Shown here piece by piece: positions 38,616 through 47,748 of a stretch of 64,000 nucleotides of DNA. The notes under the pieces are model-generated. The model saw only the letters and a list, made by a program, of their open reading frames with translations, was not told the DNA's origin and did no database searches. The position numbers were made by a program, and so were the translations under genes. How positions within the stretch are numbered: position 1 is the stretch's first letter; each line of letters begins with the position of its first letter. Source of the stretch: Streptomyces diastatochromogenes (GTDB taxonomy: Bacteria > Actinomycetota > Actinomycetes > Streptomycetales > Streptomycetaceae); assembly GCF_002242805.1 (NCBI RefSeq), contig NZ_MCGQ01000010.1:256726-320725 (forward strand), read 5' to 3'.

Positions 38616-38655
38616 GGGACGGGATGGGACGGGGACGGGACGGGGACGGGACGGG
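38616..38655 (+). repeat. G-quadruplex-type repeat upstream of dinG
   Basis: Eight runs of three or four G separated by two-base AC/AT spacers in 40 bases (repeating GGGAC/GGGGAC). The spacing is ideal for G-quadruplexes. It lies about 82-121 bp upstream of the dinG start, with the G-rich strand as the template strand of dinG. Confidence 0.85.
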
Positions 38656-38733
38656 CTCCGAAATTCGTTCCGGCGAGCGGGAACGTCCGCAGCCCGCCGG
38701 ACGTACAACATGTGAACGCGTCGTCACATCGCG

Positions 38734-39426
38734 TTACATGAGACCGCGCAGGACTCGGTCCCGGATCATGAGGGCGGCCCGCTTGCCGGGCAGGTCGACC
38801 TCGGCCGCGTACCGAAAGCCGGCGCTCAGGAAGGCGGCCACGGAGGGGGTGTTGCGAAGATCGGGCTCCGCGATGACACGAGCGCAGGCGGGGCGGCGGT
38901 CGAGGACCAGATCGGCTACGGCTCTGAGGAGGGCGGATCCCAGTCCGCGCCCTCGGTCGGCGGCGCTGCCGATGAGGAGGTGGAGCCCGGTGTCGTGCGG
39001 ACGGGCCGGGTAGTGGCGGGCCAGTGGATCCAGGTCCGCCCGGTAGATCTCCCAGTAGCTCATGGGCGTGCCGTCCAGCACTCCCAGACACGGCGTGCTG
39101 CGTCCGTCCCCGTCGAGTTGGGCGCGCAGATGGCTCTCCGTCTCGTTGTGGGGCCCGGCCAGCTCCCAGAACGGGGCGACGACGGGGTCGTTCATCCAGC
39201 GCTGGATGAGCGGCAGGTCGTGCTCGACGCGTACCGGCACCAGCTGGAACCTGCCCACGGGGGTGGGGATCGGCCCCCAGGTGGAGACATGGTCGAGCAG
39301 GTCGTCCAGGGCCTCGGCGAGGCGCGCCCCCGCGAACTGGGCGACGAACTCTTCGGGCAGGCGCAGGTCCAGCGTGTCCTCGCCGTCCCCGAAGGGGGTG
39401 CCGGTGCTCGCGTCGGTGGGAAGCAC
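38734..39426 (-). CDS. GNAT acyltransferase of the siderophore operon
   Basis: 230 residues of the IucB/RhbD/MbtK-type N-acyltransferase family. It includes VEHDLPLIQRWMNDPVVAPFW with GPHNETESHL, the acceptor-side GTPMSYWEIYRADLDPLARHYP and an acetyl-CoA loop DRGRGLGSALLRAV. Such enzymes acylate N-hydroxy-lysine or related amines during hydroxamate siderophore assembly. GTG at 39426 follows GAGAGGAG. It is the last gene of a minus-strand trio, 69 bp after the synthetase. Hydroxylase and decarboxylase partners are not in the window. Confidence 0.85.
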   Translation of the reverse strand: MLPTDASTGTPFGDGEDTLDLRLPEEFVAQFAGARLAEALDDLLDHVSTWGPIPTPVGRFQLVPVRVEHDLPLIQRWMNDPVVAPFWELAGPHNETESHLRAQLDGDGRSTPCLGVLDGTPMSYWEIYRADLDPLARHYPARPHDTGLHLLIGSAADRGRGLGSALLRAVADLVLDRRPACARVIAEPDLRNTPSVAAFLSAGFRYAAEVDLPGKRAALMIRDRVLRGLM

Positions 39427-39495
39427 GGTTGCGCTCCTCTCAGGAGACGAAGGGAGTCATGGTCCTCGGAGATGACGGAAGACAGTGCGGTTCGT

Positions 39496-41442
39496 TCAGG
39501 AGTGAAGGGGGTTGGCGATGGTGACGTAGACGGACTGGGTGTCGACCGGGCCGACGAGTTCGTCGAGGCCGTGCAGCCTGGTCAGCAGGTTGGCCTTGCA
39601 GCGCAGGACGGGTGAGTCGAGCAGGAGGCCGGGCAGCGTGGAGCGCGGGGCGACGGGGCCCGAGGCGACGTCGGTGAGGAAGCGGCGGAACGCCGCGAGG
39701 AGCAGTCGCTCGTCGGCGAGGCGCTGGGAGCCGAGCGCGCCGATCAGACCGAGCACGTTGTTGATGGCGAGGTAGTACGCGAAGCGTTCGTCGGTGACCT
39801 CGTCGGAGACGAACGTGTCGCTGCACTCGCCGATGCCGGGCAGCCGGGCATCGAGGTCGGCTCGCCGGGACTCGCGGAAGTAGTAGCCCTGGTTGTCGCG
39901 GTAGCGGCCGCCGGCGGGCCAGCCGTGGCGGTCGAGCAGGAGGAGCGTGTTCTGCTGGTGGGCCTCCAGGGCGATGCCGGCCTCGCTGTCCAGCCACAGC
40001 ACGGGCCGGACGACCTGCTCGAGGTAGCGCAGGAACCACTCCGCGGCGACGGCTCCGACGGGCCGGCCGGTGCGTGCGGACAGCCGTGCGACGAGCTGGG
40101 CCAGGCGGGACCGTTGGGGCCAGGCGCCGTGCGTCGGCGAGGCGTCGGTGCCGGGTTCGGCGAGGGGCCGGGGCGAGACGAGACCGGCGACGCAACCGAC
40201 GTCGTCGGCCGGGGCGAACGGGTTGTGCCTGATCACGACGTCGAGTCCGGGCACGGGGCGGCCGTCCGGGTCGTCGACGGCGAGCCAGGCCGGGTCACGG
40301 ACGATGTCGAAGCCGGGGTGCACGGCCTGCCACTGCTTGGACAGGCCACTGCGCAGCAGCCGGTGCACCTCGACTCCGCGGTGGAGTTCCTTGCGCAGGT
40401 TCTCACGACGGGAGTTGGTGATGCGCAGGCCCAGCGACAGCTTGAGCATCGCGGGGGCGCCGGACCGGTGGACGGTGCGTACGGAGGAGGTGGGGTGCCA
40501 GGGCGAGCCGAGCGGACCGAGGTCGCGCAGGGCGCCGGAGTCGAGCAGGGCAGCGACCGGCTCACGGTGCCGGATCTCCCGTGCCTGCCAGGGGTGCAGG
40601 GGGAGGGCGGAGTAGCCGTCGGGCAGGGGCAGGGCGGTCCCGGCGAGTCGTTCCGCGAGGTGGTCGGCGGGGACGGGTCGGCCGCGCTCGGTCCAGGCCG
40701 AGTCGGTCGCGAGCAGAGAGGGGGCGACAGCCATCCAGTGCAGGGGGAAGGAGCCGCGCAGTTCCGGTGAGTACAGCCGGGCTTCGGCCTCGGTCAGGCC
40801 CTCCCGGCTCTTCGGGGTCGGGTGCAGGGGGTGTCCGAGGAGAAGGGCCTGCTCGGCGCTGAGGAACAGGTCGGGGCCGTCCGCCGGGCGTGCGCGGCGG
40901 TCGCGGACGAAGACCGCGGTGCGGCGCAGCGAGTCGGCCACCCTGGCGACCAGGTCGGCGCCCCCGTCGGCAGCCGTGGGCTTCGAGGTGCTGTTGCCCT
41001 CCATGTCCCCGGGTGTCTCCCTGGCGAGCAGGGCCGCGAGGGTGACCGCGTCGACGGGTGGGGCCGTTTCGGGGGCGCCGGCGAGACGGGGTGGTCCGAA
41101 GCGGTGCCAGCCCGTCGGGGACCAGTGGCGGATCGCTGCCGTCAGGGCGGTGCCGCTGGCGGGCAGCGGGATGCGCAGGGTGTTGGTGGCGGGGGCGGCG
41201 AGGTTCGTCTCCCGTACCCAGCAGCGCAGGAGGCTCTCCACGGCGGCGGCCTGGGCTGCGGTGCGGGGGTCGGGATCGTCCAGCGGATCGGCGCCGGGCT
41301 CTCCTGCCCGCGTGGCGTCCGGGGTGCGCCGCTTCTGCGGGGGAACCGACTCGGCGAGTGGCACGGGAGAGGGCTGGGCGCCGGAGTCCCCCTGGTCGTC
41401 GGGGCTGCCGGACCAGCCGTCGGGTGTGGGGGTGGCGTTCAA
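39496..41442 (-). CDS. NRPS-independent siderophore synthetase, IucA/IucC family
   Basis: 648 residues. The family forms amide bonds between a carboxylic acid and an amine via adenylation. Motifs: HPLHPTPKSREGL, GYSALPLHPWQAREI, SSVRTVHRSGAPAMLKLSLG and, near the C terminus, LEAHQQNTLLLLDRHGWPAGG, all characteristic. The first ~60 residues are Pro/Ser/Asp-rich. TTG at 41442 is the likely start, with GAGGAG eight bases before it. It lies between an aminotransferase and an acyltransferase gene in one direction. The IucA/IucC type points to a citrate- or dicarboxylate-based siderophore; the product is unknown. Confidence 0.92.
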   Translation of the reverse strand: MNATPTPDGWSGSPDDQGDSGAQPSPVPLAESVPPQKRRTPDATRAGEPGADPLDDPDPRTAAQAAAVESLLRCWVRETNLAAPATNTLRIPLPASGTALTAAIRHWSPTGWHRFGPPRLAGAPETAPPVDAVTLAALLARETPGDMEGNSTSKPTAADGGADLVARVADSLRRTAVFVRDRRARPADGPDLFLSAEQALLLGHPLHPTPKSREGLTEAEARLYSPELRGSFPLHWMAVAPSLLATDSAWTERGRPVPADHLAERLAGTALPLPDGYSALPLHPWQAREIRHREPVAALLDSGALRDLGPLGSPWHPTSSVRTVHRSGAPAMLKLSLGLRITNSRRENLRKELHRGVEVHRLLRSGLSKQWQAVHPGFDIVRDPAWLAVDDPDGRPVPGLDVVIRHNPFAPADDVGCVAGLVSPRPLAEPGTDASPTHGAWPQRSRLAQLVARLSARTGRPVGAVAAEWFLRYLEQVVRPVLWLDSEAGIALEAHQQNTLLLLDRHGWPAGGRYRDNQGYYFRESRRADLDARLPGIGECSDTFVSDEVTDERFAYYLAINNVLGLIGALGSQRLADERLLLAAFRRFLTDVASGPVAPRSTLPGLLLDSPVLRCKANLLTRLHGLDELVGPVDTQSVYVTIANPLHS

Positions 41443-41718
41443 GACGGCTCCTCGGGGCTGATCTGGGGTGGTGCGGGGTGGTTCTTGTTCGGTCGGGTCC
41501 GCTCGGTCGTCGTGCCGTGGTCGGTGGGGGCGTCCTGGTGGCGCTGACGGGGCCGTGCGGGGCGGGGCGTGCGGGCGTGGTCGGGGTGTCTGTCGGGTGG
41601 TGAGGGGGATGACGGTGCGGGACGGGACGGGCTGGACGGAGGTGCGGTGGTGAGGGGGTGTGGTGCAGGCCGTGGTGGGCTCTCCGGCTTCGGCGGTGTG
41701 GCCTCCGCTGTGCGGTTT

Positions 41719-43191
41719 CTAGCCGGTGCCCTGGGCCGGGCCGTCCTGCTGTCGCTGACGGCGGCCGCGGTCCTGCTGATGGCGGGCCGCCGCGGCGACG
41801 GCGTCGGTCAGGCGGTCCAGCACGGCTGCCGCCTGTTCGTCGCTGATGGTCAGCGGCGGAAGGAGCCGTACGACACTGTCGTGGCGGCCGCCCAGCTCCA
41901 CGATGAGGCCGCGGTGGAGGCACTCCCGCTGGACGGCCTGGGCGAGTTCGGGGTCGGCGGGGCGAGGCGTGCGGGTGGGTTCCAGCCCGCTCAGTGCCCT
42001 GCGGTGGTCGCCGGCGGAGGGGCTGCGGCCCGGCCCGGTCCCATCGCCCTCGGGGTCCACCAGCTCGACCCCGATCATCAGGCCGCGGCCGCGGACGTCG
42101 CCCACGCAGGGGAATTCCGACTGGAGTTGCCGCAGTTGGGACAGCATCCGGGTGCCGAGGGCGGCGGCTCGCTCGGCGAGGCCGTTCTTCCGGACGTGGG
42201 CCAGGGTGGCGGTGCCCGCGGCCATGGCGAGCTGGTTGCCGCGGAAGGTGCCCGCGTGGGCGCCGGGTTGCCAGACGTCGAGGTCGTCGCGGTAGACGAC
42301 CACGGCCAGCGGGAGGCTGCCGCCGATGGCCTTGGACAGCACCATGACGTCGGGCGTGACACCGCTGTGCCCGACGCCCCAGAAGGCGCCGGTCCGGCCG
42401 ACACCGGTCTGGATCTCGTCGGCGATCAGCGGGACGGACCGGTCGGCCGTGATCTGCCGGATGCGGCGCAGCCAGTCGTCCGGTGCCGGGATCACCCCGC
42501 CCTCGCCCTGGACGGGTTCGAGGATCATCCCGGCGGGCAGGGGCACGCCCGACTTGGGGTCGTCGAGGAGGGACTCGGTCCAGCGGGCGGCGAGTTCGGC
42601 GCCGGGCGGGCCGCCGACACCGAACGGACAGCGGTAGTCCTGCGGGTACGGCAGGCGGGCGACCCGTACGTCGCCGGCGCCGCCGGAGGCGGCCAGGGCG
42701 CCGGACGTCATGCCGTGGTAGGCGCCGGTGAAGGCGAGCATGCCGGTGCGCCCGGTCGCGGCCCGGACCAGTTTGAAGGCGGCCTCGACCGCGTCGGTGC
42801 CGGCCGGTCCGCAGAACTGGACGCGGGCGCGGTCGGCGAGCCCGGGCGGCAGGGTGCGGAACAGCTCGGTGATGAAGGCGTCCTTGACGGGGGTCGCCAG
42901 GTCGAGGACGGAGAGCGGGGCGCCGGATTCGAGGACGCGGCGGATGGCTTCCAGCACGACCGGGTGGTTGTGACCGAGGGCGAGGGTTCCGGCGCCGGAG
43001 AGGCAGTCCAGGTAGCGGCGGCCGTCGGCGCCCTCGATGGTCAGCCCCCGGGCCCGCACGGGCACGATGGGCAGGGCCCGTGCGTAGGTGCGCGCCGCGG
43101 ATTCACGCGCCGACTGGCGCCTGAGGATCCCCTCGTGCACGGCACGCGCTCCCCCGTGAGCGCCTTCAGCCACCGACTCGGTCACGGCCAC
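41719..43191 (-). CDS. Diaminobutyrate-2-oxoglutarate aminotransferase-like, PLP class III
   Basis: About 490 residues. PLP aminotransferase of the EctB/RhbA type, which makes 2,4-diaminobutyrate from aspartate semialdehyde. The PLP-Lys is in VMVLSKAIGGSLPLAV, the phosphate-binding residues in FCGPAGTDAVEAA and FTGAYHGMT, and the Asp in LIADEIQTGVGRTG. A ~25-residue Pro/Gly-rich insertion lies before HRRALSGLEP. GTG at 43191 has GGAGGA nine bases before it; GTG at 43233 is an alternative. It opens the siderophore operon, 276 bp upstream of the synthetase, and supplies the diamine. It is not ectoine biosynthesis here: no ectA or ectC is near. Confidence 0.88.
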   Translation of the reverse strand: MAVTESVAEGAHGGARAVHEGILRRQSARESAARTYARALPIVPVRARGLTIEGADGRRYLDCLSGAGTLALGHNHPVVLEAIRRVLESGAPLSVLDLATPVKDAFITELFRTLPPGLADRARVQFCGPAGTDAVEAAFKLVRAATGRTGMLAFTGAYHGMTSGALAASGGAGDVRVARLPYPQDYRCPFGVGGPPGAELAARWTESLLDDPKSGVPLPAGMILEPVQGEGGVIPAPDDWLRRIRQITADRSVPLIADEIQTGVGRTGAFWGVGHSGVTPDVMVLSKAIGGSLPLAVVVYRDDLDVWQPGAHAGTFRGNQLAMAAGTATLAHVRKNGLAERAAALGTRMLSQLRQLQSEFPCVGDVRGRGLMIGVELVDPEGDGTGPGRSPSAGDHRRALSGLEPTRTPRPADPELAQAVQRECLHRGLIVELGGRHDSVVRLLPPLTISDEQAAAVLDRLTDAVAAAARHQQDRGRRQRQQDGPAQGTG

Positions 43192-43481
43192 GGCTCGCTG
43201 TCCTCCCCGCTGTCCAGAGGCGAGTTGATCCACGGGGACCGGGCACAGGCAGCAGGATCCCCACCGCTACCAACAGCTCACCGGCCTGCGGGTTACGGGT
43301 TGCCTCAAGATCCTTGCCGTGACGGAACTGTTGCGCTTCCGTCGGAAGTCCCCCACAGCGAGCGCATAGTGTGTGGTCCCGTTCCCAGAGGGCCGTGAGA
43401 CCGGCGTGAACTCCCCATGAGTTCCTGGCCGGTGTCGGGGCCGAAGCGCCGAGTTCCTTTACAGCAGGGGGAGTCAAGAGC

Positions 43482-44714
43482 ATGCGATCCATACGGCCGT
43501 CGTTCACCGTTCGCCGAGGGAGGGGCGCGTCCCGCAGAACCTCCCCCGTGCTGGCGACGGTCGCCCTCGCTTCGGCGCTGGCGCTGACCGCCACCGCCTG
43601 CAACGGCGACGGTGACGACCACGCCGACGGCAAGCCGACCGTCAGTGCGACGGCGAACGGGGCCGGCGACGGAAAGATCCAGATCCCGGACGACATCAAG
43701 GACAAGCTCAAGAAGCACGGGATCGACATCGACAAGTGGAAGAACGGCGCCTGGAAGAACTGGAACAGGGACGACTGGCTGCGCGAGGCCAACGACTTCA
43801 TCAACCCGATCATCAAGGGCCTGTGGGACCCGGACCGGATGCGGGACGCCAACGACCCGGACAAGGGTGTCGACGACAACGACATCTCCGGTGACCAGGG
43901 CGTGACGGACCCGACGCCGGCGCCGGTGAAGGCACAGGCGGTCAGGCCGCCGTACCACACCAACGCGGCCACGTCGGGCAAGGTGTTCTTCGACTCCCCC
44001 GAGGGCACCATGGTCTGCTCGGCGACGGTCGTCGAGGACCCGGCGCACCCGGGCAAGTCCAACCTCATCTGGACGGCGGGCCACTGCGTGCACGCCGGCA
44101 AGAACGGCGGCTGGTACCGCAACATCGCCTTCGTGCCGTCGTACAACAACGCGGGCAAGTCGGCCGACCAGCTGCAGAACGCCACCCGGGAGCAGGTCGC
44201 GCCGTACGGCGTCTGGTGGGCCGATGCGGCGAAGACGTCCCAGCAGTGGATCGACCAGGGCGGCGAGACCGGCGGCAACGGTGCCTCCTACGACTTCTCC
44301 GTGATCCATGTGACGCCGGAGCAGGGCAATGCCGGCAAGTCACTGGAGGAGACGGTCGGCGGCGCGCTTCCGGTGAACTTCAACGCCCCGGCCGTGCCGA
44401 AGGTCAACAGCATCACGGCGACCGGCTACCCGGCAGCGGCTCCGTACGACGGTCAGCTGGCGTACCAGTGCCAGGACAAGCCGGGCCGGCTGTCGATCAA
44501 CAAGTCGGACCCGACGATGTACCGCATCGGCTGCACGATGACCGGTGGCTCCTCCGGCGGCGGCTGGGTGGAGACGGGCGCGGACGGCAAGCCGGCGCTG
44601 GTGTCCAACACGTCCATCGGCCCGGTGACTTCGGGCTGGCTGGCGGGTCCCCGGCTGGGTGAGGTGGCCAAGGGCGTGTACGACTCGGTCAGCAAGAAGT
44701 TCGCGGGGCAGTAG
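43482..44714 (+). CDS. Secreted lipoprotein with trypsin-like serine protease domain (copy 1)
   Basis: 410 residues. N-terminal signal with lipobox LTATAC (Cys40), so it is probably anchored to the outer face of the membrane. A conserved helical segment follows (about residues 66-120, IPDDIKDKLKKHGIDIDKWK, Trp-rich). The protease domain has His201 in WTAGHC, Asp271 in YDFSVIHV and Ser358 in GGSSGGGW; all three catalytic residues are present. The S1-type chymotrypsin fold is expected. It is followed 135 bp later by a paralogue of the same architecture. Start ATG follows AGCAGGGGGAG. Confidence 0.9.
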   Translation: MRSIRPSFTVRRGRGASRRTSPVLATVALASALALTATACNGDGDDHADGKPTVSATANGAGDGKIQIPDDIKDKLKKHGIDIDKWKNGAWKNWNRDDWLREANDFINPIIKGLWDPDRMRDANDPDKGVDDNDISGDQGVTDPTPAPVKAQAVRPPYHTNAATSGKVFFDSPEGTMVCSATVVEDPAHPGKSNLIWTAGHCVHAGKNGGWYRNIAFVPSYNNAGKSADQLQNATREQVAPYGVWWADAAKTSQQWIDQGGETGGNGASYDFSVIHVTPEQGNAGKSLEETVGGALPVNFNAPAVPKVNSITATGYPAAAPYDGQLAYQCQDKPGRLSINKSDPTMYRIGCTMTGGSSGGGWVETGADGKPALVSNTSIGPVTSGWLAGPRLGEVAKGVYDSVSKKFAGQ

Positions 44715-44849
44715 GCCCGCGGGCACAGCCCGGGCATGGGCGGCGGCGAGGCCTCTCACAGGAACCTTCACCGTCTCGCCGCCGTCCGTCCCCAGTCCCA
44801 CGGGCATAGTGGGATGTCATCACATGCTTCAACGGGGGGTTACGCACTC

Positions 44850-46049
44850 ATGCGTTCCGCACGAAGGTCCTCGGTGGGCCGTCGCCGTACCGTTCTCGCC
44901 GCGACCGGCCTCGTCGCCGTCCTGGCGCTCACCGCCACAGCCTGCAACGGCTCCGACGACGGCAAGGCGAGCGGCCAGGCCGGCGCCGGCGCTTCCCAGG
45001 CCGCCGACGACGGCGGCAAGATCCACATCCCGGACGACATCGCCGACAAGCTCAAGGAGCACGGCATCGATGTCGACAAGTGGCAGAACGGCGGCTGGAA
45101 GGACTGGGACAAGGACAAGTGGCTCAGTGAGGCCAAGGACTTCGTCAACCCGGTGATCCAGGGTCTGTGGAAGCCGGAGCGGATGAAGTCCGCCAAGGAG
45201 GCCAACAAGACGCTGTCCACCAAGGACGCCGCCGCCGACCAGGGCGTCAGCGATCCGGAGCCGCAGCCGGTGCGGGCCGTGGCAGAGAAGACGCCGTACC
45301 ACCGGAACGCGGCCCCCGTGGGCAAGGTCTTCTTCGACTCGCCCGAGGGTGCGATGGTCTGCTCCGGCACGGTGATCAAGGACGTCAACCACCCGGGCAA
45401 GTCCAACCTGGTGTGGACGGCGGGCCACTGTGTGCACGCCGGCAAGAACGGCGGCTGGTACCGCAACATCGCCTTCGTGCCGTCGTACAACGACCTCGGC
45501 AAGCCGGAGTCGGAGCTGGCGAACGCGACGACCTCGGAGGTCGCCCCGTACGGCACCTGGTGGGCGAACTGGGCCTCGACCTCGAACGAGTGGATCCAGG
45601 GCGGCTCGGAGACGGGCGGTGCGGGGGCGGCGTACGACTACGCGGTGCTGCATGTGAAGCCCGAGTCCGGGGCGAAGTCGCTGGAGGAGACGGTCGGGGC
45701 GGCCCTCGACGTCGACTTCTCGGCGCCGTCCGCGACCGAGGTGGCGACCATGGGCGCCTGGGGCTACCCGGCGGCGCCGCCGTTCAACGGGCTGAAGATG
45801 TTCAAGTGCCTCGACCGGCCCGGCCGGCTGTCGCTCAGCTCGTCGCTGCCGACGATGTACCGGATCGGCTGCACGATGACCGGCGGCTCCTCCGGCGGCG
45901 GCTGGTTCCGCGTGGTGAACGGCAAGACGGAGCTGGTCTCGAACACGTCGATCGGCCCGACGAACAACACCTGGCTGGCCGGCCCGCAGCTGGGCCAGGA
46001 GGCGCAGGCGCTCTACCAGAACATGAGCAAGACGTACGGCGGTCGGTGA
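44850..46049 (+). CDS. Secreted lipoprotein with trypsin-like serine protease domain (copy 2)
   Basis: 399 residues. Signal peptide with lipobox LTATAC (Cys32). The same Trp-rich helical segment (IPDDIADKLKEHGIDVDKWQ) precedes the protease domain; catalytic residues are in TAGHC, YDYAVLHV and GGSSGGGW. It is highly similar to copy 1 across its length, so tandem duplication is clear; the segment with catalytic His and the Ser loop are nearly identical. ATG at 44850 is preceded by AACGGGGGG. The pair may share function but differ in substrate. A strong hairpin follows. Confidence 0.9.
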   Translation: MRSARRSSVGRRRTVLAATGLVAVLALTATACNGSDDGKASGQAGAGASQAADDGGKIHIPDDIADKLKEHGIDVDKWQNGGWKDWDKDKWLSEAKDFVNPVIQGLWKPERMKSAKEANKTLSTKDAAADQGVSDPEPQPVRAVAEKTPYHRNAAPVGKVFFDSPEGAMVCSGTVIKDVNHPGKSNLVWTAGHCVHAGKNGGWYRNIAFVPSYNDLGKPESELANATTSEVAPYGTWWANWASTSNEWIQGGSETGGAGAAYDYAVLHVKPESGAKSLEETVGAALDVDFSAPSATEVATMGAWGYPAAPPFNGLKMFKCLDRPGRLSLSSSLPTMYRIGCTMTGGSSGGGWFRVVNGKTELVSNTSIGPTNNTWLAGPQLGQEAQALYQNMSKTYGGR

Positions 46050-46061
46050 CCCGCGGCAAAC

Positions 46062-46097
46062 CGAAGGCCCGCCCCTCGCGAAAGGGGCGGGCCTTCG
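46062..46097. terminator. Bidirectional terminator between protease copy 2 and hflX
   Basis: Perfect 15-bp inverted repeat (46062-46076 and 46083-46097), 6-base loop, in a 64-bp convergent gap. Confidence 0.88.
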
Positions 46098-46113
46098 GGC
46101 TGTTCCAGGCGGC

Positions 46114-47604
46114 TCAGGCGAGCTGCGCCGGGACGTACGGAGCGAGGTCCGCGGCGAGTTCCTCGTGCACCCGGACCTTGAGCAGGGTGCCCTCCGCGGT
46201 GTGCTCCTCGGAGATCACCTCGCCCTCGGTGTGGGCGCGGGCGACGAGCTTGCCGTGCGTGTACGGCACGAGCGCCTCGACCTCGACGGACGGCCGCGGC
46301 AGATCGGTGTCGATCAGGGTGAGCAGTTCCTCGATGCCCTGGCCGGTGCGGGCCGAGACCGCGATGGAGCGCTTCTCGTTCCGCAGCAGCCGCTGGAGCA
46401 CCAGCGGGTCGGCCGCGTCGGCCTTGTTGATCACGACGATCTCGGGCACGTCGGTGGCGCCGACGTCCCGGATCACCTCGCGCACGGCGGCGAGCTGCTC
46501 CTCCGGCACCGGGTGCGAGCCGTCGACCACGTGCAGGATCAGGTCGGAGTCTCCGACCTCCTCCATGGTGGAGCGGAACGCCTCGACCAGGTGGTGCGGC
46601 AGGTGCCGGACGAAGCCCACGGTGTCGGCCAGGGTGTACAGGCGGCCGCTCGGGGTCTCGGCGCGGCGGACGGTCGGGTCCAGGGTCGCGAACAGGGCGT
46701 TCTCGACCAGGACGCCCGCGCCCGTGAGGCGGTTGAGCAGGGAGGACTTGCCGGCGTTGGTGTAGCCCGCGATGGCGACGGACGGCACCTTGTGGCGCCG
46801 GCGTTCCTGGCGCTTGATCTCGCGGCCGGTCTTCATCTCCGCGATCTCCCGGCGCATCTTCGCCATCTTCTCGCGGATCCGTCGCCGGTCCGTCTCGATC
46901 TTGGTCTCACCGGGGCCACGGGTGGCGAGGCCACCGCGACCGCCACCCATCTGGCGCGACAGCGACTGACCCCAGCCTCGGAGCCTCGGCAGCATGTACT
47001 GCATCTGCGCGAGTGCGACCTGCGCCTTGCCCTCTCGGGACTTGGCGTGCTGGGCGAAGATGTCCAGGATCAGGGCCGTACGGTCGATCACCTTGACCTT
47101 GACGACGTCCTCCAGCTGGATCAGCTGGCCCGGGCTCAGCTCACCGTCGCAGATGACGGTGTCAGCGCCCGTTTCGAGGACGATGTCGCGCAGCTCCAGC
47201 GCCTTGCCGGAGCCGATGTAGGTGGCCGCGTCGGGCTTGTCGCGGCGCTGGATCACGCCGTCGAGCACGAGCGCGCCCGCGGTCTCGGCGAGGGCGGCCA
47301 GCTCCGCGAGGGAGTTGTCCGCGTCCTGCGCGGTGCCCGTGGTCCACACCCCGACGAGCACGACCCGCTCCAGGCGGAGCTGTCGGTACTCGACCTCGGT
47401 GACGTCCTCCAGCTCGGTGGAGAGGCCCGCCACGCGACGCAGGGCCGCGCGCTCGGTGCGGTCGAACTGGTCGCCGTCCCGCTCGCCGTCGATCTCGTGG
47501 CTCCAGGCGACGTCCTCTTCCATCAGGGCATCGGCCCGAAGACCTTCGGGATAGTCGTGCGCGAGGCGCTTGGTGTCCTGGGAAGGGGAAGAAGAGGAGG
47601 TCAT
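46114..47604 (-). CDS. hflX: Ribosome-associated GTPase HflX
   Basis: 496 residues. HflX splits stalled ribosomes under stress. The N-terminal HflX domain includes ATYIGSGKALELRD and DGELSPGQLIQLED. The G domain has G1 AIAGYTNAGKSSLLN, G3 DTVGFVRHLPH and G4 VINKADA; a Gly-rich loop with SRQMGGGRGGLATRGPGE precedes it. The C-terminal domain follows. Length is typical of actinobacterial HflX. It is on the minus strand downstream of the M1 peptidase gene. Confidence 0.95.
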   Translation of the reverse strand: MTSSSSPSQDTKRLAHDYPEGLRADALMEEDVAWSHEIDGERDGDQFDRTERAALRRVAGLSTELEDVTEVEYRQLRLERVVLVGVWTTGTAQDADNSLAELAALAETAGALVLDGVIQRRDKPDAATYIGSGKALELRDIVLETGADTVICDGELSPGQLIQLEDVVKVKVIDRTALILDIFAQHAKSREGKAQVALAQMQYMLPRLRGWGQSLSRQMGGGRGGLATRGPGETKIETDRRRIREKMAKMRREIAEMKTGREIKRQERRRHKVPSVAIAGYTNAGKSSLLNRLTGAGVLVENALFATLDPTVRRAETPSGRLYTLADTVGFVRHLPHHLVEAFRSTMEEVGDSDLILHVVDGSHPVPEEQLAAVREVIRDVGATDVPEIVVINKADAADPLVLQRLLRNEKRSIAVSARTGQGIEELLTLIDTDLPRPSVEVEALVPYTHGKLVARAHTEGEVISEEHTAEGTLLKVRVHEELAADLAPYVPAQLA

Positions 47605-47748
47605 TGGATCCTTACGTCGATGCGGATGCGGATTCGGTGGTCATAGTGGGAACGCGCGAGCACTCCCGGAGATTCCCGTGCGGCGTGCCGCGCCGACCTG
47701 AAGCCGACCTGAAAATGGTCGCACGGCACGGCACGTCTCGTCACCGTC

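Noticed and set aside
41443..41718. Small gene between aminotransferase and synthetase
   Set aside because: The stretch is low-complexity G/T-rich DNA with no start, ribosome site and codon use together.
41719..43191. Ectoine biosynthesis (EctB)
   Set aside because: No ectA, ectC or ectD nearby; the IucA/IucC-type synthetase and acyltransferase make a siderophore pathway the better reading.
43192..43481. DmdR/iron box for the siderophore operon
   Set aside because: No sequence close to TTAGGTTAGGCTAACCTAA was found in this gap.
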